Shown here: positions 1 to 8,815 of the stretch, one piece after another
How positions within the stretch are numbered: position 1 is the first letter of the stretch
Layout: each line of letters starts with the position of its first letter
DNA from: Psychroflexus salarius
GTDB lineage: Bacteria > Bacteroidota > Bacteroidia > Flavobacteriales > Flavobacteriaceae
Direction: 5' to 3'
DNA length: 64,000 bases
NCBI RefSeq assembly: GCF_900129035.1
Contig: NZ_FQTW01000001.1
Span: 1 to 64,000 of the forward strand
Position numbers and translations under genes: made by a program
The notes under the pieces: generated by a model
The model's input: the letters and a program-made list of their open reading frames with translations, nothing else
Database searches by the model: none
What the model was told of the DNA's origin: nothing

Positions 1-86
<86 letters not shown>

Positions 87-96
87 CTTTTATAAT

Positions 97-131
97 AAAA
101 CCCTTTAGATTATTCTTCTAAAGGGTTTTTT
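97..131 (+). terminator. Rho-independent terminator of the rRNA operon
   Basis: A perfect inverted repeat (AAACCCTTTAGA / TCTAAAGGGTTT) with a seven-base loop is followed by a T run. It lies about 10 bases after the 5S rRNA, so it ends the rRNA operon. Its mirror can also stop leftward transcription coming from msrA and the argS remnant. Confidence 0.9.
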
Positions 132-147
132 ACTTTTTAGATAGTAT

Positions 148-318
148 TTACATTCTTGTAGGCACTTCAATCCCTAATAAATTAAAACACTTTTTTATTT
201 GTCTTGAAGTCTCGACAGCTAAACTTAATCTTAAATTAGTCACATCAAGCTCATCAAAATCTATTATTATACAATTCTGATAAAAATTATTGAAGGTTTT
301 AACTGTAAATATTCTGAG
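148..318 (-). pseudogene. argS: C-terminal remnant of arginyl-tRNA synthetase
   Basis: Translation of the minus strand from about 318 down to a TAA at 148-150 gives an open frame that contains FNNFYQN near its start and ends in KKCFNLLGIEVPTRM. This is the hallmark end of the anticodon-binding (DALR) domain of ArgS, which in this family normally finishes LLGIEVPxRM. Only about 55 residues of a roughly 590-residue enzyme are present. The frame is closed upstream by a TGA at 355-357, inside msrA, and there is no catalytic domain. The homologous part stops almost exactly where msrA ends (320), so the break point and the msrA 3' end coincide. No stop or frameshift is found inside the fragment, which suggests a recent break. 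A full-length argS presumably exists elsewhere. Confidence 0.82.
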
Positions 319-319
319 T

Positions 320-961
320 TTATTGTTTATTTTTTTTAATAAGTTCAGAGAACTTCAATTTGAATCTTTTAAAACGTGGATTTGATACATTCTGAATATA
401 TGAATTATTAGGATGTTTTGTTTTATAGTTCTGATGATATTCTTCTGCAAACCAAAAATTTTCAAATTTTTTGATTTCTGCGGCAACATAGATACCCTTA
501 TCCTCAAGTTTTTTTATTTTGCTATTTATAACTTTTTTTTCGTCTGAATTCTTAAAAAATATAATTGACCTGTACTGCGAACCAATATCTGGACCTTGTC
601 CATTTTTTTGACTAATATTTTGACTCCCAAAATATACATCAACTAAAGTCGAAAAATTTATTTTGTTTTCATCATATATAACCATTACACTCTCTGCATG
701 ACCAGTTTTTCCAGTATTACTGGAGGCATAAGTAGGATTTTTAGTAAAGCCACCTGAATAACCTGAATATACTTCTTTCACACCTTTAACGGATTCATAT
801 ATTGTTTCTACGCACCAAAAGCAGCCACTTGCAAAATACGCTTTAGAAAATTGTTTGTACTTTTTTGATTCTATCTCACTAGGTGTTTCTGATTGTGCAG
901 ATGTTGTACATGATTGTAAAATTAGAATCAATCCAAGAATAAAATAGTTGTATCTACGCAT
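320..961 (-). CDS. msrA: Peptide-methionine (S)-S-oxide reductase MsrA, lipoprotein form
   Basis: Reduces methionine-S-sulfoxide in proteins. The catalytic motif GCFWC lies at residues 46-50, followed by the family signature with GYSGG and later GSQYRS and EEYHQ. The N-terminus has a lipoprotein signal with lipobox LQSC (Cys18), so this copy is predicted to be anchored in the envelope and to repair periplasmic or surface proteins. The ATG start at 959-961 gives 213 residues, which is normal for a secreted MsrA. The gene runs leftward and its stop abuts the argS remnant. A terminator separates it from the upstream COG1579 gene, so it should have its own promoter in the short gap. Confidence 0.93.
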   Translation of the reverse strand: MRRYNYFILGLILILQSCTTSAQSETPSEIESKKYKQFSKAYFASGCFWCVETIYESVKGVKEVYSGYSGGFTKNPTYASSNTGKTGHAESVMVIYDENKINFSTLVDVYFGSQNISQKNGQGPDIGSQYRSIIFFKNSDEKKVINSKIKKLEDKGIYVAAEIKKFENFWFAEEYHQNYKTKHPNNSYIQNVSNPRFKRFKLKFSELIKKNKQ

Positions 962-982
962 GTCTTAATATTTTTAAGTGAA

Positions 983-1009
983 AAAAGCCTAAACTATTGT
1001 TTAGGCTTT
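983..1009 (-). terminator. Terminator after the COG1579 gene
   Basis: The stem GCCTAAAC / GTTTAGGC with a four-base loop is flanked by A and T runs. On the minus strand it is followed by six T residues, so it ends the nif3-like / COG1579 transcript before msrA. Confidence 0.85.
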
Positions 1010-1034
1010 TGATTTTCTTTTAAAGAAACTAAAT

Positions 1035-1817
1035 TTAACTCAATTTTTTAAATAGTTTTTGCATTTTTTCGGTTTCTTCCTCTGCTAGAACCTGATCAAC
1101 TAATATTCTTCCAGAGTGTTCGTCAATAATAACTTTTCTACGTGCAGCAATTTCGACTTGTACTTGGGGCGGTATTGTGAAAAAAGACCCACCAGAAGCA
1201 CCTCGTTCTATAGTTACAACTGCTAAACCATTTTTAACATTAGTTCTTATACGTTCATAAGCCTTAACAAGACGTTCTTCAATGTCTTTTTTGAAGCTTT
1301 CACCTTTTTTTGCTAAAGCTTCTTCTTCCTTTTCAGTTTCTTGTAAGATGTTGTCTAACTCTGATTTTTTGTGATCTAAGTGTTCTTGACGTTGAGCGAT
1401 TTTTTCTTTTGTTGTTTCTAAAACTTCAGTTTTGTGCTCTATTTGTGCTTTAAACTCACGTATATGCTTTTCTGCTAATTCAATTTCAAGTTCTTGATAC
1501 TCAATTTCCTTGGTTAAAGCATCAAATTCTCTGTTATTTCTGACATTGTCTTGCTGCTTTTTATATTTTTTAATGAGCTCTTGAGCTTCTGTGATAAAAT
1601 GTTGTTTCGCTTTTATTTTTTCATCTAATTCTACTAAATCAGATTCTAACTTTTCAATACGTTTAGTTAAGCCTGCAACTTCATCTTCCAAGTCTTCAAC
1701 TTCAAGAGGTAATTCACCACGCATATTTCTTATTTCATCTATTCGTGAGTCTATAAGTTGTAAATCATATAAAGCTCTTAGCTTTTCTTCTACTGTAACC
1801 TCTTTTTTCTTTGCCAT
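1035..1817 (-). CDS. COG1579-type coiled-coil protein with degenerate zinc ribbon
   Basis: About 260 residues. Residues 10-190 are a long heptad-rich coiled coil, and the C-terminal 60 residues correspond to the zinc ribbon of COG1579 proteins. The usual Cys pairs are missing: the segment reads GASGGSFF and later DEHSGRI where the family has CGGC and CxxCGR. The protein therefore probably binds no zinc here although the fold around it (IPPQ, GRILVDQ) is conserved. The function of the family is unknown; a nucleic-acid-associated role has been suggested from the fold. The first ATG is at 1815-1817; a longer frame would start with TTG at 1823 and overlap the nif3-like stop. It follows the nif3-like gene directly and is probably cotranscribed with it. 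Confidence 0.85.
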   Translation of the reverse strand: MAKKKEVTVEEKLRALYDLQLIDSRIDEIRNMRGELPLEVEDLEDEVAGLTKRIEKLESDLVELDEKIKAKQHFITEAQELIKKYKKQQDNVRNNREFDALTKEIEYQELEIELAEKHIREFKAQIEHKTEVLETTKEKIAQRQEHLDHKKSELDNILQETEKEEEALAKKGESFKKDIEERLVKAYERIRTNVKNGLAVVTIERGASGGSFFTIPPQVQVEIAARRKVIIDEHSGRILVDQVLAEEETEKMQKLFKKLS

Positions 1818-1819
1818 AA

Positions 1820-2914
1820 TCAAAAATATTGAATTGGATTGGTATTTATATTTGATAAAACGATTGCAAAATTATGAAATTTTTTCTGAAGTAGAGCATG
1901 TATTAATTCTTTTGTGTAATGTTCACTTTCATAATGTCCTACGTCAACTAAAGTAATATTGTCTTCAGCTCTGAAAAAGTCATGATACTTTAAGTCTGCC
2001 GTCATATAAATATCAGCCTTTTTTGTTATGGCCTTTTCTATTGCAAATGACCCGCTACCACCTAATACTGCTATTTTTTTTATTGATTTTTTGTGCGGTG
2101 TTGAGTGTCTTAAGATATTTGGGTTGAATGTTGCTTTAATTAGTTTAAAAGCTTCAGTTGTTGATAATTCAGTTTTAAACTCTCCAATCATTCCAATACC
2201 AATATCTTGATTGATATTTTCTAAGGTTTCAATTTCGTATGCTACTTCTTCATAAGGATGGTTTTCAAATAGACATTTTAGTACTTCAGATTCTAAATGT
2301 TTTTGATATGTGATGTTAAGTTGTGTTTCTTCTTCATGATGTACTTCTCCTTGTTTTCCTACGTAAGGGTCTGTTCCTTCTTCTGGTTTAAAACTTCCCT
2401 GACCTTTTAATTTAAAACTGCAATTACTATAATTACCAATATGACCAGCACCAATATGAAACAAGGCTTTTTGAACTTTAGTAAAACTATTATTTGGGAT
2501 ATAAGTTGTTAATTTTTTTATAGTTGATGCTTGAGGAATTAAGATTTCACGATTGATTAAATCTAGTTTTTCACAAATCATATTATTGACACCAAATTTG
2601 TGGTTGTCTAAAGCAGTATGTATGGCATATATTGAGATATCATGTTTAATTGCCTTTAATACGACTCGTTCAACATACGATTTTCCTGTAATTTTTTTTA
2701 GGCCTTTAAAGATAATAGGATGAAAGCTAATAATTAAGTTACAAGATTTTTCAATAGCTTCATCAACAACACTTTCGAGCGTATCTAAGGTAATCAAGAT
2801 ACCTTTTAATTGAAGCTCTTGATTTCCAACCAATAAACCTACATTATCAAAATCTTCTGCATAAGTTGGAGGAATTTTATTTTCTAAGTAGTTTATAACA
2901 TCCTTTATTTTCAT
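1820..2914 (-). CDS. Nif3-like dinuclear metal centre protein (DUF34/YbgI family)
   Basis: 364 residues with the Nif3 signature: an N-terminal DFDNVGLLVG motif, SFHPIIFKGLKK (metal-binding His), AIHTALDNHKFGVN, and near the C-terminus DVGHYESEH. The long form with a central inserted domain of about 100 residues (roughly residues 130-230) is typical of Bacteroidota. The family forms toroidal hexamers with two metals per subunit; the physiological reaction is not settled, with a GTP cyclohydrolase-like or metal-insertion role proposed. It is the upstream gene of a two-gene leftward unit with the COG1579 gene and is divergent from lpxK across a 42-base gap. Confidence 0.92.
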   Translation of the reverse strand: MKIKDVINYLENKIPPTYAEDFDNVGLLVGNQELQLKGILITLDTLESVVDEAIEKSCNLIISFHPIIFKGLKKITGKSYVERVVLKAIKHDISIYAIHTALDNHKFGVNNMICEKLDLINREILIPQASTIKKLTTYIPNNSFTKVQKALFHIGAGHIGNYSNCSFKLKGQGSFKPEEGTDPYVGKQGEVHHEEETQLNITYQKHLESEVLKCLFENHPYEEVAYEIETLENINQDIGIGMIGEFKTELSTTEAFKLIKATFNPNILRHSTPHKKSIKKIAVLGGSGSFAIEKAITKKADIYMTADLKYHDFFRAEDNITLVDVGHYESEHYTKELIHALLQKKFHNFAIVLSNINTNPIQYF

Positions 2915-2956
2915 GATTTTCTATTTAAAACAAATTAAATTTTAATTTAGCAAAAT

Positions 2957-3967
2957 ATGAAACATCTTAGACTTTTATTGTTTCCTTTTGCGCTAATTTA
3001 TGGGTTGATTGTTTTTATCAGGTACCAACTATATGATTTAGGTGTATTAACTTCTACTAAGTTTGATTTGCCTTTAATTTGTGTAGGAAATTTAAGTTTT
3101 GGAGGAACAGGTAAATCACCTTTAATTGCCGCAATTGTTAATCAACTTTCAAATGAATATAACATGGCGAGTTTGAGTCGCGGTTATAAGCGGTCAACAC
3201 GTGGTTTTCGTTTAGTTGAAGCTTCCGATGATGTTAGTTCCGTTGGCGATGAACCTTTACAGTTTAAATCTACATTTAATACTCAATTAACTGTGGCTGT
3301 TTGTGAAAATCGGGTTCAAGGTGTTTTAAACTTATTAAAATTAAAACCTAAAACTGAACTTGTTTTACTTGATGATGCTTTTCAGCATCGGAAAATTAAT
3401 CCTGGCTTGTCAATCTTGTTAACAACTTATAAGGATTTATATGTAGATGATGAATTGTTACCAGTAGGTAATTTAAGAGATGCGAAATATGCGGCAAATA
3501 GAGCTGAGATTGTTATGGTTACAAAATGCCCTCAAAATTTATCGATTAATGAACAAGAATTAATATCAAAGAAATTGAAATTAACAACTAAACAATCGCT
3601 TTATTTCTCTACAATAAAATATAGTGAATTAATATATTCAATAAAATCTGAATTAAAATTAAGTGATTTAAATGATTTTATTTTAGTAACGGGTATTGCA
3701 AATCCAAAACCATTGGTGCAATTTTTAAAATCTCAAGGTAAAAAGTTCAAGCACCATGAGTTTGCAGATCATCATAACTTCAACTTAGCTGAGATTAATC
3801 ATTTGAAATCTTACAAAAAACCTATTCTGACAACAACTAAGGATTTTATGCGATTAAAATCAAATTTTGATGATAAAAGTTTATATCATCTACCGATTCA
3901 ATCTCAAATTATTCAAAAAGAAAAAGCGTTTTATGATGAATTGAGACAGTTTATCGATTCATTTTAA
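2957..3967 (+). CDS. lpxK: Tetraacyldisaccharide 4'-kinase
   Basis: Phosphorylates the 4' position of the lipid A disaccharide at the inner face of the cytoplasmic membrane. The N-terminus has a hydrophobic anchor (residues 5-22) followed by the P-loop region GNLSFGGTGKS (residues 44-54). Further motifs are LSRGYKR, DEP, and the LLDDAFQHR block that holds the catalytic base and metal ligands. 336 residues is the usual length. It is divergent from the nif3-like gene. Its last 17 bases overlap the convergent end of gap. Confidence 0.94.
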   Translation: MKHLRLLLFPFALIYGLIVFIRYQLYDLGVLTSTKFDLPLICVGNLSFGGTGKSPLIAAIVNQLSNEYNMASLSRGYKRSTRGFRLVEASDDVSSVGDEPLQFKSTFNTQLTVAVCENRVQGVLNLLKLKPKTELVLLDDAFQHRKINPGLSILLTTYKDLYVDDELLPVGNLRDAKYAANRAEIVMVTKCPQNLSINEQELISKKLKLTTKQSLYFSTIKYSELIYSIKSELKLSDLNDFILVTGIANPKPLVQFLKSQGKKFKHHEFADHHNFNLAEINHLKSYKKPILTTTKDFMRLKSNFDDKSLYHLPIQSQIIQKEKAFYDELRQFIDSF

Positions 3968-4955
3968 GCATTAAGTCAATTAATCGATTACTATAGCCGC
4001 GCTCGTTGTCGTACCAACCAATTAATTTTATCAAATCTCCACCAATAACTGATGTCATACCAGCATCAAAAGTACATGAGTAAGGACTTCCTAAAATGTC
4101 AACCGAAACAATAGGGTCTTCTGTATAAGTCAAAATTCCTTTAAGTTTGTTTTTAGAGGCTTCTTTAAATAAACTATTAATTTCTTTAATACTTGTTTTG
4201 CGATTCACATTTAGCGTCATATCAGTTAAAGAGCCATTTGGTACGGGTACACGAATTCCACAGCCACCAATAACATCGCTTAAGTCTGGAAATATTTTGG
4301 TAAGCGCTTTTGCTGCGCCAGTTGTTGTTGGGATAATAGATTGTGTTGCTGCTCTTGCTCGTCTTAAATCTCTGTGCGGTTGGTCATGTAAACTTTGGTC
4401 TGAAGTAAATGAATGTACAGTTGATATATAGGCATGTTTTACACCTAAATTTTCATGAATTACCTTCAACAAGGGTGCGGCATTATTAGTCGTACATGAA
4501 GCGTTTGAAACTATTTTGTCATTATCACTTAAGTACTCATCATTAACACCTAAAACAATCATTTTAACAGAGTCGTCTAATGAAGGTACACTGAGCACCA
4601 CTTTTTTTGCACCAGCTTTTAAATGTGCTTCTAATTCAGTTTTAGTTTTAAATTTTCCTGTACTCTCTACAACAAAATCGACATTATCTCTTTGCCAATT
4701 CAATTGTTCTAAAGTTTTGATTTGATAGGTACTAATTTCAACTTGATTAATTATAATTTTATCACCATCAGTTGTAATTTCAGCATTAAATTGACCATGT
4801 ACACTATCATATTTTAAAAGATGGGCAAGGGTTTTAGTGTTTGCTAAATCATTAATAGCAACTACTTCAAAATCAGGATGCTGATGCGCTAATCTAAAAA
4901 GGCTTCGGCCGATACGACCAAAGCCATTTATAGCAATTCTTATTGGCTTTTGCAT
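3951..4955 (-). CDS. gap: Glyceraldehyde-3-phosphate dehydrogenase
   Basis: NAD-dependent glycolytic dehydrogenase. It has the nucleotide-binding start INGFGRIGR, catalytic Cys154 in NASCTTN, the ISTVHSFT stretch with the catalytic His, the phosphate-binding RRARAA segment, and the C-terminal WYDNERGYSNR. 334 residues is the normal length. Flavobacteria often carry a second, longer GAPDH, so this may be one of two isoforms. It lies 2 bases downstream of lipA in the same direction and overlaps the end of lpxK tail to tail. Confidence 0.95.
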   Translation of the reverse strand: MQKPIRIAINGFGRIGRSLFRLAHQHPDFEVVAINDLANTKTLAHLLKYDSVHGQFNAEITTDGDKIIINQVEISTYQIKTLEQLNWQRDNVDFVVESTGKFKTKTELEAHLKAGAKKVVLSVPSLDDSVKMIVLGVNDEYLSDNDKIVSNASCTTNNAAPLLKVIHENLGVKHAYISTVHSFTSDQSLHDQPHRDLRRARAATQSIIPTTTGAAKALTKIFPDLSDVIGGCGIRVPVPNGSLTDMTLNVNRKTSIKEINSLFKEASKNKLKGILTYTEDPIVSVDILGSPYSCTFDAGMTSVIGGDLIKLIGWYDNERGYSNRLIDLMLKMNR

Positions 4956-4957
4956 AC

Positions 4958-5839
4958 TTAGTTAATGTGCTTTTGAGCCTTGTATGACGACCTAACTAGT
5001 GCAGAACTTTCTACATGTCTAAAGCCTAGATCTTTTCCTATTTCTTCATATTTTTTAAATTGATCTGGCGTTACAAAAGTTTGTACAGGTAAGTGTTGTT
5101 TACTAGGTTGTAAATATTGACCTATTGTAACAACGTCTACATCTACTGAACGCAAATCTTTAAGAACTTGAATAACTTCATCTTCTTGTTCTCCTAAACC
5201 AAGCATTATACCAGATTTTGTTCTTCTAATGCCATTGGCTTTAAGATAACGTAAAACTTCTAAACTACGGTCATATTTGGCTTGTATTCTAACTTCGCGG
5301 GTTAAACGTCTTACAGTTTCCATATTATGCGATACAACTTCAGGCGCTACTTCAATAACACGATCAATATTTCTTGTATTTCCTTGAAAATCAGGTATTA
5401 AAGTTTCGAGTGTTGTTTCTGGATTCATTCGTCGGATAGCCTTAACAGTTTCTGCCCAAATAATAGAACCCATATCTTTTAAATCATCGCGATCTACTGA
5501 AGTAACAACGGCATGTTTAATGCCCATTAGTTTAATCGATCTTGCTACCTTTTCAGGCTCATCCCATTCAACATCTTCAGGCCTTCCAGTTTTTACACCA
5601 CAAAATCCGCAAGAACGTGTACAAACATTACCTAAAATCATGAAGGTTGCTGTTCCTTCGCCCCAGCATTCGCCCATATTTGGGCAACTTCCAGAGGTAC
5701 AAATGGTGTGTAAATTGTATTTATCAACTAAGTTTCTAAGGTTTCTATATTTCTCGCCAGTTGGCAGCTTAACACGTAGCCATTTTGGCTTACCTTTAGT
5801 GACTTTCTTTTTTTGAGGTGCTTCAACAACTGTACTCAT
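4958..5839 (-). CDS. lipA: Lipoyl synthase (radical SAM)
   Basis: Inserts two sulfurs into the protein-bound octanoyl group. The auxiliary cluster motif [12 protein letters not shown] supplies Cys47, Cys52 and Cys58, and the radical-SAM motif CTRSCGFC supplies Cys73, Cys77 and Cys80. The conserved end of the family, [11 protein letters not shown], carries the serine ligand of the auxiliary cluster. At 293 residues it is complete. lipB is not adjacent. It is the upstream gene of a two-gene leftward unit with gap. Confidence 0.96.
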   Translation of the reverse strand: MSTVVEAPQKKKVTKGKPKWLRVKLPTGEKYRNLRNLVDKYNLHTICTSGSCPNMGECWGEGTATFMILGNVCTRSCGFCGVKTGRPEDVEWDEPEKVARSIKLMGIKHAVVTSVDRDDLKDMGSIIWAETVKAIRRMNPETTLETLIPDFQGNTRNIDRVIEVAPEVVSHNMETVRRLTREVRIQAKYDRSLEVLRYLKANGIRRTKSGIMLGLGEQEDEVIQVLKDLRSVDVDVVTIGQYLQPSKQHLPVQTFVTPDQFKKYEEIGKDLGFRHVESSALVRSSYKAQKHIN

Positions 5840-5937
5840 AAAATGTGTATTTTAAACAAAAGTAATAAATATGTACAAGTTAACTTCAGATTTGCAGAGT
5901 GACTTCAACTTTTTATCATTTTGTTAAGCAAAGTAGG

Positions 5938-6411
5938 TTAATTGTGATGATAAGGTAGGTTGTTTAAAATAGTAAATCCGCGATATATTTGTTCAGTAAC
6001 AAAAATTCTAATCATCTGGTGTGAAAAGGTCATTTTAGAAAATGCCAATTGAGGATATTTGGCATCATAAAATCTTTGGTCAAACCCGAAAGGACCGCCA
6101 ATTATAAAATTTAAGGTTTTTATGCCAGTATTCATTTGTTTTTGCAGAAGTTGTGCAAATTGCTGTGAGGTGTATTCCTTTCCTTTTTCATCTAAAAGAA
6201 TAGTGATATGCGACTTATCAATGTATTTTTCTAATTCTTCAGCTTCTAGTCGCTTTTGTTCTTTTGTTGATGTTTTTTTACTGACTCTTACGTCTGGAAT
6301 TTCTAGGATCGAAAACTTAGCAAAATGATTAATACGTTTTTTATAATCAGCAATTAAAGTTTTTATGGCTGCTTGGTCAGTTTTACCAATTACTATTAAA
6401 TTTATGTTCAT
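5938..6411 (-). CDS. rlmH: 23S rRNA (pseudouridine-1915 N3)-methyltransferase
   Basis: SPOUT-class methyltransferase of 157 residues. The knotted C-terminal half contains FIIGGPFGFD for SAM binding, then LAFSKMTFSHQMIR and a C-terminus ending NLPYHHN, all diagnostic of RlmH. It acts on helix 69 of the assembled ribosome. It is divergent from nadC, with a TAnnTTTG promoter in the 45-base gap for each direction. Confidence 0.96.
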   Translation of the reverse strand: MNINLIVIGKTDQAAIKTLIADYKKRINHFAKFSILEIPDVRVSKKTSTKEQKRLEAEELEKYIDKSHITILLDEKGKEYTSQQFAQLLQKQMNTGIKTLNFIIGGPFGFDQRFYDAKYPQLAFSKMTFSHQMIRIFVTEQIYRGFTILNNLPYHHN

Positions 6412-6426
6412 ACGCTATAAAAAGCT

Positions 6427-6434
6427 TAGATTTG
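6427..6434 (+). promoter_or_regulatory. Bacteroidota -7 element for nadC
   Basis: TAGATTTG fits the TAnnTTTG -7 consensus of the primary sigma factor in this phylum. It lies 22 bases before the nadC ATG. No clear -33 TTTG is seen at the right distance, so the call rests on the -7 box and position. Confidence 0.45.
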
Positions 6435-6439
6435 TGTGA

Positions 6440-6447
6440 CAAAAATA
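6440..6447 (-). promoter_or_regulatory. Bacteroidota -7 element for rlmH
   Basis: On the minus strand TATTTTTG matches TAnnTTTG and lies 28 bases before the rlmH ATG. It sits back to back with the nadC element in a short divergent gap. Confidence 0.45.
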
Positions 6448-6456
6448 CAATGATAA

Positions 6457-7317
6457 ATGATTAGTCAGCATCAACTTGACCAAGAAATACAACAAATCAT
6501 TATTAACGCCTTAAAAGAAGATATAGGTGACGGTGACCATTCCTCATTGGCTTGTATACCATTTGAAGCTGAAGGAAAAGCACAACTTTTAGTTAAAGAT
6601 GAAGGTATCATAGCTGGAATTGATATTGCAAAAAAGGTTTTTCATCAAATCGATTCATCGCTTGTTTTTGAGCCCTTAATTAATGATGGTAAAGTAATAA
6701 AGAATGGTGATATTGCCTTTACAATTTACGGGAAACACCAAAGTATCTTAAAAGGTGAACGACTTGCCTTAAACATCATGCAGCGCATGAGTGCTATTGC
6801 TACAAAAACCAATCAGTTTGTTAAGCTCTTAAAACCTTATAAAACTCAAATTTTAGATACGCGTAAAACAACGCCTGGCATTCGTGCCTTAGAAAAATTA
6901 GCTGTTAAAATTGGTGGCGGAACTAATCACAGATATGCACTTTATGATATGATTATGCTAAAAGATAATCATATAGATTTTGCAGGTGGAATTACAAAAG
7001 CGATTGATAAAACTGTCAGCTATTTACAAAACAATCAACTTGATTTGAAAATTATCGTTGAAGCGCGCGATTTAATTGAAGTTGAAGAGATTTTAAAATC
7101 TTCTCAACATGTTGAACGTATTTTATTAGATAACTTTTCTTACGTCGATACACAAAAAGCCGTGAGTTTAATAGGTAATGCTTGCAAAACTGAATCTAGT
7201 GGTGGTATAACTCCTAAAACCGCAGTTGAGTTTGCCAAATGTGGCGTAGATTATATTTCTTCAGGTGCATTAACGCATTCTATTTATAACTTAGACCTGA
7301 GTTTAAAAGCTGTTTAA
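6457..7317 (+). CDS. nadC: Nicotinate-nucleotide pyrophosphorylase (quinolinate phosphoribosyltransferase)
   Basis: Converts quinolinate and PRPP to nicotinate mononucleotide in de novo NAD synthesis. Visible motifs are EDIGDGDHSS near the N-terminus, LNIMQRMSAIAT, the substrate-binding DTRKTTPGIRALEK stretch, KIGGGTNHR, MLKDNH, and the C-terminal VDYISSGALTHS. 286 residues is normal. The yihY-like gene begins 3 bases after the stop, so the two are likely cotranscribed. nadA and nadB are not in the window. Confidence 0.96.
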   Translation: MISQHQLDQEIQQIIINALKEDIGDGDHSSLACIPFEAEGKAQLLVKDEGIIAGIDIAKKVFHQIDSSLVFEPLINDGKVIKNGDIAFTIYGKHQSILKGERLALNIMQRMSAIATKTNQFVKLLKPYKTQILDTRKTTPGIRALEKLAVKIGGGTNHRYALYDMIMLKDNHIDFAGGITKAIDKTVSYLQNNQLDLKIIVEARDLIEVEEILKSSQHVERILLDNFSYVDTQKAVSLIGNACKTESSGGITPKTAVEFAKCGVDYISSGALTHSIYNLDLSLKAV

Positions 7318-7320
7318 TTT

Positions 7321-8241
7321 ATGTCTAAGCAACCAAAAGGATTAAAGCCAACAAATATTATAACCAAAATTGCGCTTGGTTTACATCGTATTAAATTACC
7401 TAAGCTCGATGGTTTATCTTTATACGATGTTTTAAAATTATATTTAGCTGGTATAGTTAAAGGTACTTTCTCTACGCGAGCAAGTTCAATTGCCTTTAGC
7501 TTTTTCATGGCTATTTTTCCTTTTTTATTGTTTTTGCTTAACCTAATACCTTTTATTTGGTTCATAGAAGATTTTCAAACAGAGTTACTAAGCTTCATCG
7601 AAAATATTTTGCCACCTCAGACTAGTGGTTTATTTCAAGATATATTTCATGATATTGCTAGTAATCCTCGTGCTGGTTTATTATCATTTGTCTTTATGTT
7701 GTCTATTTTCTTAATGTCTAATGGTGTAAACGCAATTTTCACCAGTTTTGAATTTTCTTACCACACCAAAATTAACCGTACCATAATTCGGCAATATATT
7801 GTTGCTGTTGGTGTAGCTATTATTATAGCACTTTTACTTTTATTTACAGTTATTGCTACCATTTATTTAACCTACATCATCAACGAATTTAGATCACTCG
7901 GTGTATTTGGTGACTCTATTCTATACGCCCAGATTGGGCGTTACTTGGTTTTTGTAAGTATGCTTTTTATAGGTATTTCAATTTTATATCATTTTGGTAC
8001 AAAAGAAGGAAGACGTTCTCGTTTTTTTTCGATTGGGTCTGTTTTCACAACACTTTTAATCATATTAACCACTTTTTTATTTTCTATTTATGTAGAAAAT
8101 TTCGGATCTTACAATAAGCTCTATGGTTCAATTGGTGCATTATTAATTTTAATGTTATATATTTGGTTAAACGCAAATATTTTATTGTTGGGTTTCGAGT
8201 TAAACGGAACACTTTATAGATTACGTAACAATTCTAAATAA
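7321..8241 (+). CDS. YihY/BrkB family inner membrane protein
   Basis: 306 residues with six predicted membrane helices (roughly residues 57-77, 110-135, 147-180, 195-220, 235-260, 268-295). The YihY signature is present: the TRASSIAFSFFMAIFPFLLF segment in the first helix and the YGSIGALLILMLYIWLNANI segment near the end. The family was once called RNase BN, but that assignment was mistaken; the real role, possibly transport, is unknown. It is immediately downstream of nadC and followed by two small secreted-protein genes. Confidence 0.9.
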   Translation: MSKQPKGLKPTNIITKIALGLHRIKLPKLDGLSLYDVLKLYLAGIVKGTFSTRASSIAFSFFMAIFPFLLFLLNLIPFIWFIEDFQTELLSFIENILPPQTSGLFQDIFHDIASNPRAGLLSFVFMLSIFLMSNGVNAIFTSFEFSYHTKINRTIIRQYIVAVGVAIIIALLLLFTVIATIYLTYIINEFRSLGVFGDSILYAQIGRYLVFVSMLFIGISILYHFGTKEGRRSRFFSIGSVFTTLLIILTTFLFSIYVENFGSYNKLYGSIGALLILMLYIWLNANILLLGFELNGTLYRLRNNSK

Positions 8242-8250
8242 ATATATACT

Positions 8251-8811
8251 ATGAAAAAGATACTGTTTTTAGTTCTTGCTTTTAGCTTTACAGCTATTAA
8301 TTTTGCCCAAACTGAAGTTTCTGGAGTTAACTTACCAAACACAACTACTTTTGGAGAATATGAAGTTAAGTTAAATGGCGCCGGTGTCCGCGAAAAATTT
8401 TGGATGGATATGTATGTAGGTGGCTTATATCTTACAAGTAAAACCAATGATGCTGATGCCATTATAAATGCTGATGAAGCTATGGGAATTAAACTTCATA
8501 TTGTGTCGGGTTTAATTAGCAGCGGTAAAATGACCGATGCTGTTGAAGACGGCTTCGAAAATTCAACGGATGGAAACACTGAATCAATCCGACCAAAAAT
8601 AGATCAATTCAAATCTTTTTTTGCTGATAAGATCAATAAAAAAGATGTTTTTGACATTACTTACCAACCAGGAACTGGAGTTGTAGTTTATAAAAATGGT
8701 AAAGAGTCTGGGCGCATTCAAGGCTTAGCGTTTAAAAAGGCTTTATTTGGAATTTGGCTATGTGATAAGCCTGCTGATGACGACCTAAAAGAAGCCATGT
8801 TAAATTTATAA
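8251..8811 (+). CDS. Secreted chalcone-isomerase-like protein
   Basis: 186 residues. A Sec signal peptide covers residues 1-19 (ending INFAQ), followed by the chalcone-isomerase-like fold: SGVNLPNT at the start, GAGVREKFWMDMYVGGLYL in the middle and KKALFGIWLCDKPADDDLKEAML at the end. Bacterial members of this family lack flavonoid substrates; some bind fatty acids or haem-like ligands, and the role here is unknown. It is probably periplasmic. It starts 9 bases after the yihY-like gene and belongs to the same rightward run. Confidence 0.85.
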   Translation: MKKILFLVLAFSFTAINFAQTEVSGVNLPNTTTFGEYEVKLNGAGVREKFWMDMYVGGLYLTSKTNDADAIINADEAMGIKLHIVSGLISSGKMTDAVEDGFENSTDGNTESIRPKIDQFKSFFADKINKKDVFDITYQPGTGVVVYKNGKESGRIQGLAFKKALFGIWLCDKPADDDLKEAMLNL

Positions 8812-8815
8812 TTGC

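Noticed and set aside
1591-1956. Plus-strand ORF of 121 codons
   Set aside because: It is the mirror of the coiled-coil COG1579 gene, Ser-rich by complement of Lys/Glu codons, without a recognisable domain.
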